DNA of 64,000 nt from assembly GCF_007860095.1 (NCBI RefSeq), contig NZ_SJPT01000011.1:96011-160010 (forward strand), given 5' to 3'. The translations under genes were made by a program, and so were the position numbers. The number at the start of each line of letters is the position of its first letter. Position 1 is the first letter of the stretch. Below, piece by piece: positions 46,415 through 54,986 of this stretch. This DNA comes from Novipirellula galeiformis. Its GTDB lineage: Bacteria; Planctomycetota; Planctomycetia; Pirellulales; Pirellulaceae. Under the pieces are notes generated by a model, which was not told the origin of the DNA, did not search any database, and worked only from the letters and a program-made list of their open reading frames with translations.

Positions 46415-47848
46415 ATGCTACCAACAACCCTACGTTGTCCGGCTGTCGGCCGCTCGATGTTCGCTGGCGTTGCCTTCTCGCTGGCTTCGTCCATGCTGCC
46501 AATGGCCGCACAAACGCCGAGTGATTCGGGCAATGCAGCCAGAATTTCTCAAGTTTCCAGTGCGCGTCAAACGCCCACGGTGCTTGCGATTCGCCGAGCC
46601 GCACCTGCGGTCGTGAATATTCACGGTCAAAAAACGGTGCGTGCAACGGCGGCGGGGATGGCCGGTGCGACGGGGCCTGACTCGTTCCGTCAAGTAAACG
46701 GAATGGGAACGGGCGTGGTGATCGACCCTCGTGGCTATGTGATCACGAACTTTCACGTGGTCGAAGATGTCGACGACATCCTCGTCACACTCGATAACGG
46801 CCAGACGACCTCGGCAAAGTTGATTGCGTCACGCATTCGCAATGACTTGGCGTTGATCAAAGTCGACGTGGATCGTCCTCTGCCGACGATCCCTCGAGGA
46901 ACGAGTAGCGATTTGATGGTCGGCGAGAGCGTGATCGCGATCGGCAACGCGTTTGGTTATGTCCACACCAGCACTCAGGGCATCGTCAGTGCGTTGCACC
47001 GTGACGTGCCGGTCAACGAAGCTCAAGAGTACCACGACTTGATCCAAATCAGTGCTGGGATCAACCCTGGAAACTCGGGTGGACCGTTGTTGAACATTGA
47101 CGGTGACATGATCGGCGTCAACGTCGCGGTCCGCGTCGGGGCACAACAGATCGCGTTTGCCATTCCGATGGACCAAGTCGTTGAGATCGTGACCGAGATG
47201 ATCGACGAGCATAATGAAAAGCGATTAGTGACAGGTCTGCGAACAAACGGCGGACCCCGCGACGGCGACGGCGTGACCGTTGCCAATGTCTCCGCTAGCA
47301 GCCCCGCCGCACGGGATGGGTTGATGCCGGGAGACCGCGTGGTCCGCGTCGGTTCACAGCCAGTGGACGATCGCCTTGATTTTGCTTTGGCAATGCTCAA
47401 TGCCACCCCAGGCGACTCGTTGGAGCTTGCGATTGAGCGAGAAGGTCGTCAAATGGATTTGGCGATGCGTACCGAACAAGTGTCCGGAGCGGTGGCTGGA
47501 GGAGTGGAGGAACTCGCGTGGTCGTTGATCGGGATTCAAGCTCGACCGGTCGCCGATTCGACCATCCGTCGCTTGAACACGCGAATGCGTACGAAGTACC
47601 GCGGGGGATTGTACATTGCCAATGTTCGCCCCGGTTCGCCAGCGGACCAACAAGGGATCTCGACCGGAGACGTTTTGCTAGGCATCCACGGTTGGCAAAC
47701 CTCCAACATGGCGGACCTTGCAGGGATTCTCGAGCATCCTGACATGCAACGCGGACCGAAGGCAAAGTTCTACATTGTTCGTCGTGAGCAAACTTTATTC
47801 GGGCACTTGCAAATCGCCAATCAAGCGGACAACGCGGCCCGCCGCTAG
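46415..47848 (+). CDS. HtrA/Deg-type periplasmic serine protease with two PDZ domains
   Basis: The 477-residue protein has a weak signal-like N-terminus (SMFAGVAFSLASSMLPMAAQ), then a trypsin-like domain with His114 in ITNFHVVED, Asp144 in RNDLALIKVD and Ser221 in GINPGNSGGPLLN. Two PDZ domains follow (about 255-345 and 370-465; GLMPGDRVVRVG, GISTGDVLLGIHG). This is the DegP/DegQ layout, a quality-control protease and chaperone in the periplasm. The stop codon TAG (47846-47848) lies inside the first bases of a family A repeat, so the element has set the C-terminus. Confidence 0.93.
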   Translation: MLPTTLRCPAVGRSMFAGVAFSLASSMLPMAAQTPSDSGNAARISQVSSARQTPTVLAIRRAAPAVVNIHGQKTVRATAAGMAGATGPDSFRQVNGMGTGVVIDPRGYVITNFHVVEDVDDILVTLDNGQTTSAKLIASRIRNDLALIKVDVDRPLPTIPRGTSSDLMVGESVIAIGNAFGYVHTSTQGIVSALHRDVPVNEAQEYHDLIQISAGINPGNSGGPLLNIDGDMIGVNVAVRVGAQQIAFAIPMDQVVEIVTEMIDEHNEKRLVTGLRTNGGPRDGDGVTVANVSASSPAARDGLMPGDRVVRVGSQPVDDRLDFALAMLNATPGDSLELAIEREGRQMDLAMRTEQVSGAVAGGVEELAWSLIGIQARPVADSTIRRLNTRMRTKYRGGLYIANVRPGSPADQQGISTGDVLLGIHGWQTSNMADLAGILEHPDMQRGPKAKFYIVRREQTLFGHLQIANQADNAARR

Positions 47849-47967
47849 CAGGTAGGCAGGAGTCTTTGGGTAGATTAGCCGTTTGGGCGTTAGCCACGGT
47901 TCAAGCGGGGCTAACGCCCAAGCGGCTAATGGGATTTCACCCAATCATTCCTGCTTCCTTGCTTAGT
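47844..47967. repeat. family A palindrome, copy 3
   Basis: The copy starts gctagcaggtaggcaggagt at the htrA-type stop codon and ends cctgcttccttgcttag. The inner arm lacks a few bases against copies 1 and 2 (ggttcaagcggggc). It gives a stem of about 120 bases. Confidence 0.82.
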
Positions 47968-47987
47968 ACTGATTTTTGAGTGAAAAG

Positions 47988-48083
47988 CCCGACGTGAACG
48001 TCCCGGGGCGAACTCGAGCCAAGCGACCCGCATCGCGCGTTCGAGTTTGCCGACCCAGCTGGGACGCGTGCGTCGGGTTTTTT
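47988..48083 (+). ncRNA. long rod-like hairpin with T-run: terminator or small RNA
   Basis: The outer stem cccgacgtgaacgtccc pairs with gggacgcgtgcgtcggg (7 and 6 pairs around a 4-base internal loop). An inner stem gcgaactcga pairs with ttcgagtttgc, and the centre forms gcga...tcgc. Six T's follow directly. This nested rod of about 90 bases is long for a plain terminator. It may end the protease transcript or be a stable RNA. Confidence 0.5.
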
Positions 48084-48188
48084 CGTTCCATGGGCCCGCC
48101 GGTTTTCCCACCCACCCGCGAATCGGCGGGCGAATGGGCGAATGGGCGGGCGAGCGGGCAGGCAAATGGGCAGCGGCTGACGCTCTCG
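48084..48188. other. short degenerate tandem region before the flotillin stop
   Basis: Between the rod-like hairpin and the flotillin stop codon lies a degenerate run of gggcgaatgggcgaat-like units (about 48127-48170). No gene is seen. Confidence 0.5.
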
Positions 48189-50327
48189 CTACGCTTTGCC
48201 CTTCTTGCTTTTGCTCTCGACCGGGATCGCGGGCGTTAACAGCCGGCTCGCTTTTTGATCGGCGATGTTGGTCGTCCCTGCGACGCCAAGCAAGCTAATC
48301 AATTGTGACCGCATTTCTTCGGATTTTGCGAGTCCCATCATTTGCGCGATCAAGGCTGCGATCGAGAGGTCTTTGACCGCGTCGGCATCCAAGTTGAATT
48401 GCTTGACCAACTCGGATAATTGACCGCGAAAGTAATCCGAGTTGCCGTCAAAGAAGGTGTCTTTGATGTCGGTTGCGACCCGACTGTTGTAAACAAATCG
48501 GTCGATCGCTTTGCCCCCTTTCACGGCGGACGTGATCTGTTCGAAGAATTCGCCATCGCCGCCGACGATATCGATCCGAGCCGCACGCAGGGCTTCGCCC
48601 ATCACGCCCGCCTGGCTCTCGGCAATTCCGCGTTGAGCATCGATCGCGGCGATCTCGACATCCTTTTCTTTTTCGAGTTTCAACTTGAACTCTTCGTGCT
48701 CCTTGCCGACGTTGTCGAGTTGCTTCATCGCTTCGGCCTTTTCGGTAATGCCGGTTGCCTCGCTGTGGTACTTTTCGCGAGACACGTTGGCCTCGGCCAA
48801 GCCTTGCTTTTCGGTCGCTTGGGCCTTGGCTTCGATTCCCTTGGCCTCGGCGATCGCTTTTCGTTCGAGCACGGTTGCTTCGGCGCTGCCCTCTTTTTCC
48901 AAGCTGGATGCTTTGGCTTCTTGCACCGTCGCTTCGGCCAGCCCCGCAGCGGCTGCGTTTGCCGCTTCGGCCTCAGCAAGCATTTTCTTCGCTGCGGTGT
49001 CTTTCTCGGCGGCGTCGCGACGGGCTTCGGCTTCGATTCGAACCTTTTCCGCGAGCAGGCTGCTTGATTCTTTCTCCGCTTGAGCTTGTTGGGTAATGCG
49101 GATCCGTTCCTCTTCGGCTCGCATTTCAGCTGCGGTCACTTGCACCTTTTTCAAGCGGTCGGCTGCCGCGTGCTCTTCGGTGTCTTTGATTCGCTCTTTC
49201 TCTTCGACGACGGCACGTTCCACGGCAACTCGTTCACGAATCACCTCTTGGATGTTGCGTTTCTCGATTTCGATCGCTTTTTCTTTTTCGACGTCGGCGA
49301 CCCCGACGACACGCAATCGCTCGGTCATCTCGAGATCGCGATCTCGATTGACACGCTCGAGTTCCACGGCGTCCGTTTTTTCCTTGTTCCGCTGAGCGAC
49401 GAGGATTTGTCGTGATTTGTTCTCTTCGGCGACCCCCAGTTCTTCTTCGGTCGCAATTCGAGCTCGCTCTGCTTCGAGCCGTTGCTCTTCACGCACCTTG
49501 GCCGCAGACGCTTGTTCACGCGAAGTGATTTCGGCAATTTCGCGTTTCTGTTTTTCGACCGCTTCGACACGTTGGCGTTCGAGCTCGAGGATGGTTTCTT
49601 CCGCTTCAACGTCCTGTTTCTTGAGCGTCTTTTCTTTGTCCCGAGTGAATTGGTTTTCTTTGACCTTTTCCATCGAGGTCAATTCGGTGATCTTCTTGAT
49701 CCCCTCGGCGTCAAGAATGTTGTTCGGGCTGAGCATTCCCAGCGGCGTTTGCTCGAGGTAATCGATTGCCGCATCGTCCAATCGGTAACCGTTCAAATCG
49801 GTACCGATGACCTTTAGGATCTCGGATTTGAACTTGTCGCGTTGGTCATACAAGTCGACAAACTCGAATTGCTTGCCCACGGTTTTCAACGCTTCGCTGA
49901 ACTTTGCATCGAAGAGCTCGCGGAGCGTTTCGAGTTCGCTACATCGCTTGGCACCGATCGATTGGGCCACCTCCTTCATTTCTTCGTCGGTGTTATCAAC
50001 TCGAATGAAGAAAGCGACTTTGATATCCGCGCGGATGTTGTCTCGGCAAATCAGCCCTTCGCTGCCTTGGCGATGGATCTCAAAGCTTTTCAGCGTCAGA
50101 TCCATGAACTCGTAGCGATGAAACATCGGCACGATGAACTTGCCGCCCGCGGTCGTGACATCGAGCCCACCGAGACCCGATTTGACGATCGCGCGGTCGG
50201 GGCCGACGACGATGAAGTACTGTTTGAACGTCGCGATCGCAGCGACCAGGGCAAACAAGACAAAATACAGCAATAACATGGGCCCGGAGGTCCAGTTGAT
50301 CGCGGCGATGAATAACGACGAGGTCAC
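48189..50327 (-). CDS. yqiK: flotillin/SPFH-domain membrane protein (YqiK type)
   Basis: The 712-residue protein has an N-terminal membrane anchor (PMLLLYFVLFALVAAIATF), an SPFH/Band 7 domain (about 38-230; DRAIVKSGLGGLDVTTAGGK, RYEFMDLTLKSFEI), and a very long charged coiled coil (about 240-560; repeated A-E-A-K and E-K-R patterns). It closes with a C-terminal helical domain (LSELVKQFNLDADAVKDLSI). This is a YqiK/flotillin-like scaffold thought to organise membrane microdomains. Its start overlaps the stop of the upstream OB-fold membrane gene (ATGA), reproducing the yqiJ-yqiK order of E. coli. Oligomerisation through the coiled coil is expected. Confidence 0.92.
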   Translation of the reverse strand: MTSSLFIAAINWTSGPMLLLYFVLFALVAAIATFKQYFIVVGPDRAIVKSGLGGLDVTTAGGKFIVPMFHRYEFMDLTLKSFEIHRQGSEGLICRDNIRADIKVAFFIRVDNTDEEMKEVAQSIGAKRCSELETLRELFDAKFSEALKTVGKQFEFVDLYDQRDKFKSEILKVIGTDLNGYRLDDAAIDYLEQTPLGMLSPNNILDAEGIKKITELTSMEKVKENQFTRDKEKTLKKQDVEAEETILELERQRVEAVEKQKREIAEITSREQASAAKVREEQRLEAERARIATEEELGVAEENKSRQILVAQRNKEKTDAVELERVNRDRDLEMTERLRVVGVADVEKEKAIEIEKRNIQEVIRERVAVERAVVEEKERIKDTEEHAAADRLKKVQVTAAEMRAEEERIRITQQAQAEKESSSLLAEKVRIEAEARRDAAEKDTAAKKMLAEAEAANAAAAGLAEATVQEAKASSLEKEGSAEATVLERKAIAEAKGIEAKAQATEKQGLAEANVSREKYHSEATGITEKAEAMKQLDNVGKEHEEFKLKLEKEKDVEIAAIDAQRGIAESQAGVMGEALRAARIDIVGGDGEFFEQITSAVKGGKAIDRFVYNSRVATDIKDTFFDGNSDYFRGQLSELVKQFNLDADAVKDLSIAALIAQMMGLAKSEEMRSQLISLLGVAGTTNIADQKASRLLTPAIPVESKSKKGKA

Positions 50328-51013
50328 GATGCGTTCTCCGAGGGAAGATGGGTCACGATGTAGATACGTTTTTGTTTCTCAAAACCGATGATGCGCACTT
50401 CCGTCCCTTTCGGGAGATGCGCTCCGTCGGTGCGCACATTCAACAGCAATGGTGCGGCGTTGGTGCGGAACTTGGCTTGCCCGAACTCGGGCGTGGCCGT
50501 GTGGGAGGTGATTTCACAACTGGCACCGACCATGTGGTTTTCGTCATAGGAGGGCGGATCGACGAAATAACCGAGCAACGGCTGGGTGACGGCTTTGGTG
50601 ATGCCCGTTGCGATCACCAAGTTGCGGATCGACAACAGGATGCTTGGCAGCCAATCGGGTGAATAACGCGCCGCGTCAAAGGTGTGCCAAAGCCAGTAGG
50701 AAATGCCCCAAAAGAGGACTGAAAAGATGCCGCCCCAGAGCACGATCGGGATGCGTCCAAAATTGGTCCAGCGGACGACGGTTCCCCCGAGCCCCTGTAG
50801 AAAATCGGCATTCACCGAAACCATCTCGCCATCGGGCAGATCGATCCCCGCATCGGGGACGTCCAAATCAACGTCGGGGAGATCGAACCCGAAATCCACC
50901 AACCCAATGAGTGCCAAGATCGTATAGACGACCAACAAGCAAATCAGGAGGGAGGCAGGCCACAGGGGACCTACGAACATGCGGTTGGCGAGATCGATCA
51001 TCGAGTCCGGCAC
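50324..51013 (-). CDS. yqiJ: YqiJ-like membrane protein with C-terminal OB fold
   Basis: The 229-residue protein has two or three hydrophobic segments (SLLICLLVVYTILALIGLVD, IPIVLWGGIFSVLFWGISYW, and a shorter one near residue 125). A C-terminal beta-rich OB/NfeD-like domain follows (about 155-225; VGASCEITSHTATPEFGQAK, LPKGTEVRIIGFE). NfeD-type OB domains pair with flotillins and SPFH proteins, and here a flotillin follows with a four-base overlap, so both are translated together. An acidic stretch (DFGFDLPDVDLDVPDAGIDL) lies between the first membrane helix and the second. The ATG at 51001 (MIDLANR) is an alternative start. Confidence 0.85.
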   Translation of the reverse strand: MPDSMIDLANRMFVGPLWPASLLICLLVVYTILALIGLVDFGFDLPDVDLDVPDAGIDLPDGEMVSVNADFLQGLGGTVVRWTNFGRIPIVLWGGIFSVLFWGISYWLWHTFDAARYSPDWLPSILLSIRNLVIATGITKAVTQPLLGYFVDPPSYDENHMVGASCEITSHTATPEFGQAKFRTNAAPLLLNVRTDGAHLPKGTEVRIIGFEKQKRIYIVTHLPSENAS

Positions 51014-51388
51014 GGGACCGAGCCTCCGAAAAGTGATGGAAAAGAGTCTTACAGCTTAATTGGGAGGCCTCAATCGCGTGCGATGGAGGCGCTCGACAGC
51101 AAAAAAACGCCAGAATCAACTCTCGACCCTTCCGGTTGTGATGGGGGTTACAAGGCCTGCAGTCTGGGGTGGGGTATGGCAAAAGATTGGGAGGATTCGC
51201 GTGGATCACTACGTTTTGCGGCTCTGGGCATGTATTGTGAAGGAGACGCGGTTAGAATCATGGGTCGCGCGATAAAGGCGTCAATCACTTCATGACGCCA
51301 CGTGATTATGATAGGGCTTCCTGTCTGGACCTGGTTTCTACCCACCCCATTCCCACCACCTCTGCGTGCTGAGTATCCGCAAACAAAG
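51014..51388. other. divergent region before the PVC cytochrome 2 gene
   Basis: This 375-base gap separates the yqiJ-like gene (minus) and the large secreted cytochrome gene (plus). I see no gene. A GTG at 51302 opens the frame in front of the chosen start, but residues before the signal peptide look untranslated. Confidence 0.4.
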
Positions 51389-54300
51389 ATGATGATGATC
51401 CGCTTTGCTTTCCTTGTGTTTTTCGCTTGTTTCTGTGCGCCTGCACTGACCCTGCACGCTGAATTGTTAAGACGAGCCGAGCCGCTCGAACAACAGCTCA
51501 AGAACGTTGATTCTGGTTTTCTGGCCAGCGAAGTTCAGCAGCGGGGTGATGCTCGCCGCGGGGCGATCGTCTTTTTTAAATCGGCCGCAGGGTGCGTGAA
51601 TTGCCATAGCAGCGGCGACCAAATGTCTCCCTTGGGACCGAATCTCGCCGAATTGGGAACCGAGTTAACGGATCAGTATCTCGTCGAATCGCTGCTTTTT
51701 CCCTCACGGCACATTCGCAAGGGGTTTGAAACCTTCACGGTGTTGACGGTCGACGGACAGGTTCACGTGGGTTTGATCGCCAGCGAAGATGACGACAAAA
51801 TCACGATGCGATTGGCAAGCGATCTGACGAACGATTTCGTCTTGCCGCAAGATGAGATTGAAGGCATCAAAAAGAACGACAAGTCGATGATGCCCGATGG
51901 GTTGATCGCATCGCTAAAGGAGCAACGTGAGTTTCTCGATTTGGCGCGTTATGTGATCGAAGTGGCTCGGGGAGGCAAAACGCGCGCCGCCCAATTGCGT
52001 CCTTCGCCCGAAGAGCTGAAGGTGAAAGACGATTCGGTCGACCTCAATCATGCCGGGATCATCGGACGCTTCGGATCACGCGACTTCGAAGCGGGCAAAG
52101 CGATTTATCACGGCTATTGTTTCGATTGTCATGGCAGTGACGGAAACACCCCTGCGCTATCGACCGCACGCGCGTTTGGTACGGAGAAACTCAAGTTTGG
52201 TGCCAATCCGTATGAGATGTTCATGACGTTGACCAAGGGCAACGGCTTGATGGCACCGATGTCTCATTTGACCCCCAAAGAACGCTACCAAGTGGTGCAT
52301 TACATCCGCGAAGCGTTCATGAAGGGCAACAATCCCGATTACGTCAAAGTGACGCCCACGTTTTTGCAATCGTTGCCCAAAGGGGAAAAGAACGGGACGG
52401 AGATCGAGAACGTCGAGCGTGACTTTGGTCCCGCGTTGGCGTCCCAACTTCGCCGTGATTTCCGCAGTGTGTTGAATGTGAAGTTGGGCGAAATCACGAT
52501 CGCTTACAATTTGCACTCGATGGATCAAGCCGATCTTTGGAGCGGTTTCCTTGATCTGAGCGAAACGCAACACGTTCGTCCGCGTGGCGAAGGGACTGCG
52601 GATCCCGATGGTGAATCGATTTCGGAACTGGCCGGTTGGCGTTGGGGGCACGGTGGCACGCTCGACTACTCTCGCGAAGGCTTTCTGCCTCGCGGGCCGA
52701 TTCCAGCGAAGTGGATGGACTACCGTGGCCATTACTTGCACCACGACCGCGTGACGCTGAGCTACACGATCGACGGGCGTGAAATTTTAGAGTCGCCGAC
52801 GATCGCCGCTAGCGACGTCATCGCGCACGAGTTCCAAATCGGTGCGGGTGAGGAACTGATCCTGTGTGTCGCACAAAATGCGGACGAGGCATCTGCCGTC
52901 GTCGCCGGTGATGCTGATGGAACCACGTTAACGACCGACTCCGAGAACCGGCTCGTGTTGCGGATTCCCGCGGACACCCAATCACGCGTGCTGCAATTGT
53001 TTCGCACCGCAGGCCGCGACCAAGCAAAACTGAAAACGATTGCCGGCTCCTTCAAGGCGACGGCGGATCTTGTCTCGTTGACCAAGGGGGGCCCAACGCT
53101 TTGGCCCGAGGAACCCAAGACGGTCGGTTATCGTGGTCTCGAGCAAGGCGGCTACGCGCTGGACACGTTGACCATTCCTGGATCCACCCCCTGGAACACT
53201 TGGTTTCGCACCACCTCGCTCGATTTCCTCTCCGATGGACGGATGGTCTTGGCGACTCACGGCGGCGATGTCTGGATCGTCTCGGGAATCGATGACGACC
53301 TGTTGGAATTGAAATGGAAGCGTTTTGCCGGGGGACTCTATGAGCCATTTGGTGTCAAGGTTGTCGACGACCAAATCTATCTCACTTGTAAAGATCGGTT
53401 GACGCGACTGCACGACCAAGACGGCAATGGCGAGGCAGACTTTTACGAAAGTTTTTGTGCTGACATTGACGTCTCGACTAACTTTCATGCCTTCAATTTT
53501 GATCTGCAAACCGACGATGACGGCAACTTCTACTACTCCAAGAGTGGTCACGGTGCCGATTTTTCGCTCCCCGGTGCCGTCTTCAAAATCTCGCCCGATG
53601 GCAAGCATCGCGAAGTGTTGTCGACCGGTTTCCGCACCCCCAATGGCCTTGGCAGCATGCCGGGCGGGCGCATTACCGCTAGCGACAATCAAGGGCAATG
53701 GGTCCCCGCTTCGAAAGTGATCTTGTTGAAAAAAGGCGGTTTCTACGGCTGGGTTCCCACCTATTCGATCCCTGGAAAATGGGCACCCGATGGAGGCAAC
53801 ATCGATATCAAGAAAGTGGTTGCTCCCGAGTCGGTTGACCCGCCGTTGGTGTTCATCCCACAAGAAGTGGACAATTCGTCGGGCGGCCAAATTTGGGTCG
53901 ATGACAAACGTTTCGGGCCACTGTCAAACCATCTTTTGCACACCAGTTTTGGTCGCGGATGGATGTCGTACCTGATGATCCAAGATTTCGATGACGTGAG
54001 CCAAGCGGCGCTAGTGAATTTGCCCTTTGACTTCAGCACCGGGATCATGCGGGGACGCGTCAATCCCGTCGATGGGCAAGTCTACGCCACGGGATTGCAA
54101 GGCTGGAACGGAGGCGGACGTATTGGCTTGGAGGAAAAAGGGATCCAGCGTCTTCGCTACACCGGTCGGCATTATCCGATGATTACCGACGCTTCGGTGC
54201 AAGCGGATGGATTGACGTTGAAATTCAACTTCGAACTTGACCCCAAAGTTGCCACCGACGTGAATGCCTATGATGTGAAGCAGTGGAACTACCTGTGGAG

Positions 54301-54535
54301 CAAGAACTACGGCTCGAAACAATACTCGGTCAAAACCGGCGAGGTGGGTGTCGATGACGTCCCGATCGAATCGGTGGTGCTCGATGACAGTGGCACGTCG
54401 GTGAAACTGAAAATCGCCAACTTGCAACCGGCCGATCAAGTGCACGTTATCCTGCACGTACGTGGTCGCGACGGAGAGGCGTTTAAGGAAGAGATTTACT
54501 GGACGATCAATCGCGTGCCTGATGCGAAGAAGTAA
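51389..54535 (+). CDS. large secreted PVC-type cytochrome c protein with two CxxCH sites
   Basis: I place the start at the first of three ATGs at 51389-51397, directly before the signal peptide IRFAFLVFFACFCAPALTLHAE; about 1048 residues result. The first cytochrome c module has CVNCH (Cys69, Cys72, His73), and the second has CFDCH (Cys244, Cys247, His248) followed by APMSHLTPKERYQVVHYIRE. The rest is a PVC-type propeller-like glucose/sorbosone dehydrogenase domain (about 560-930) with a beta-rich C-terminal region. The protein should sit in the periplasm and pass electrons from an unknown substrate to haem. The next small frame overlaps its stop as TAATG. Confidence 0.88.
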   Translation: MMMIRFAFLVFFACFCAPALTLHAELLRRAEPLEQQLKNVDSGFLASEVQQRGDARRGAIVFFKSAAGCVNCHSSGDQMSPLGPNLAELGTELTDQYLVESLLFPSRHIRKGFETFTVLTVDGQVHVGLIASEDDDKITMRLASDLTNDFVLPQDEIEGIKKNDKSMMPDGLIASLKEQREFLDLARYVIEVARGGKTRAAQLRPSPEELKVKDDSVDLNHAGIIGRFGSRDFEAGKAIYHGYCFDCHGSDGNTPALSTARAFGTEKLKFGANPYEMFMTLTKGNGLMAPMSHLTPKERYQVVHYIREAFMKGNNPDYVKVTPTFLQSLPKGEKNGTEIENVERDFGPALASQLRRDFRSVLNVKLGEITIAYNLHSMDQADLWSGFLDLSETQHVRPRGEGTADPDGESISELAGWRWGHGGTLDYSREGFLPRGPIPAKWMDYRGHYLHHDRVTLSYTIDGREILESPTIAASDVIAHEFQIGAGEELILCVAQNADEASAVVAGDADGTTLTTDSENRLVLRIPADTQSRVLQLFRTAGRDQAKLKTIAGSFKATADLVSLTKGGPTLWPEEPKTVGYRGLEQGGYALDTLTIPGSTPWNTWFRTTSLDFLSDGRMVLATHGGDVWIVSGIDDDLLELKWKRFAGGLYEPFGVKVVDDQIYLTCKDRLTRLHDQDGNGEADFYESFCADIDVSTNFHAFNFDLQTDDDGNFYYSKSGHGADFSLPGAVFKISPDGKHREVLSTGFRTPNGLGSMPGGRITASDNQGQWVPASKVILLKKGGFYGWVPTYSIPGKWAPDGGNIDIKKVVAPESVDPPLVFIPQEVDNSSGGQIWVDDKRFGPLSNHLLHTSFGRGWMSYLMIQDFDDVSQAALVNLPFDFSTGIMRGRVNPVDGQVYATGLQGWNGGGRIGLEEKGIQRLRYTGRHYPMITDASVQADGLTLKFNFELDPKVATDVNAYDVKQWNYLWSKNYGSKQYSVKTGEVGVDDVPIESVVLDDSGTSVKLKIANLQPADQVHVILHVRGRDGEAFKEEIYWTINRVPDAKK

Positions 54536-54690
54536 TGTGCGAAGCAACGCGTTTAGCTTTGGGATGCTTGCTTGACAACAACGTGCTTGACAACGACATG
54601 TTGGATAAGGACGTGTTGGGCAAGGATGCCATCGGTATTGGCCGAAACCCCCAAGGTTCTCTTGATCGGGCTCGATGGGGGGCGTTTTGA
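54535..54690 (+). CDS. possible small ORF of 51 codons with a five-residue repeat
   Basis: An ATG overlaps the TAA stop of the cytochrome gene (TAATG), which suggests translational coupling. The 51-codon frame contains a fourfold 15-bp tandem (about 54574-54633) encoding L-D-N-N-V, L-D-N-D-M, L-D-K-D-V and L-G-K-D-A. The frame closes at TGA 54688-54690. The minus strand also has an open frame here, so the repeat alone does not prove coding. No family is recognised. Confidence 0.3.
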   Translation: MCEATRLALGCLLDNNVLDNDMLDKDVLGKDAIGIGRNPQGSLDRARWGAF

Positions 54691-54986
54691 TACGCTGCGA
54701 AAAGCGGCCACGCCGATCGCGATCATGCCGCGACCGCACAAGCGGCTAAACGGTCGGATTGCCTACACGGCCGGATTGACTAAACGGCCGGCCGGATTGG
54801 CTAAGCCGTCGGATTGAAGGAGTAGATTGAGACAGGACGTCTGTGGCATCGGAAATAGAAAGACGGAGCTCCGTTTCCGTCGCGGTGTTTGGGACCGTCA
54901 ACGAACTTCACGGGTTCGTCGTTCCCAGGTGCTGTAATCGAGTGCGAACCCTCACTGCCCCCTTCCCTCTGAACCTCCTGCCAAAT
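54691..54986. repeat. intergenic stretch with degenerate cggattg repeats
   Basis: Four or more spaced copies of cggattg, each near ggctaa or actaaacggcc, lie at about 54740-54817. The stretch leads to the TPR-redoxin gene. Codons before 54987 in the open frame do not look like protein. Confidence 0.5.
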
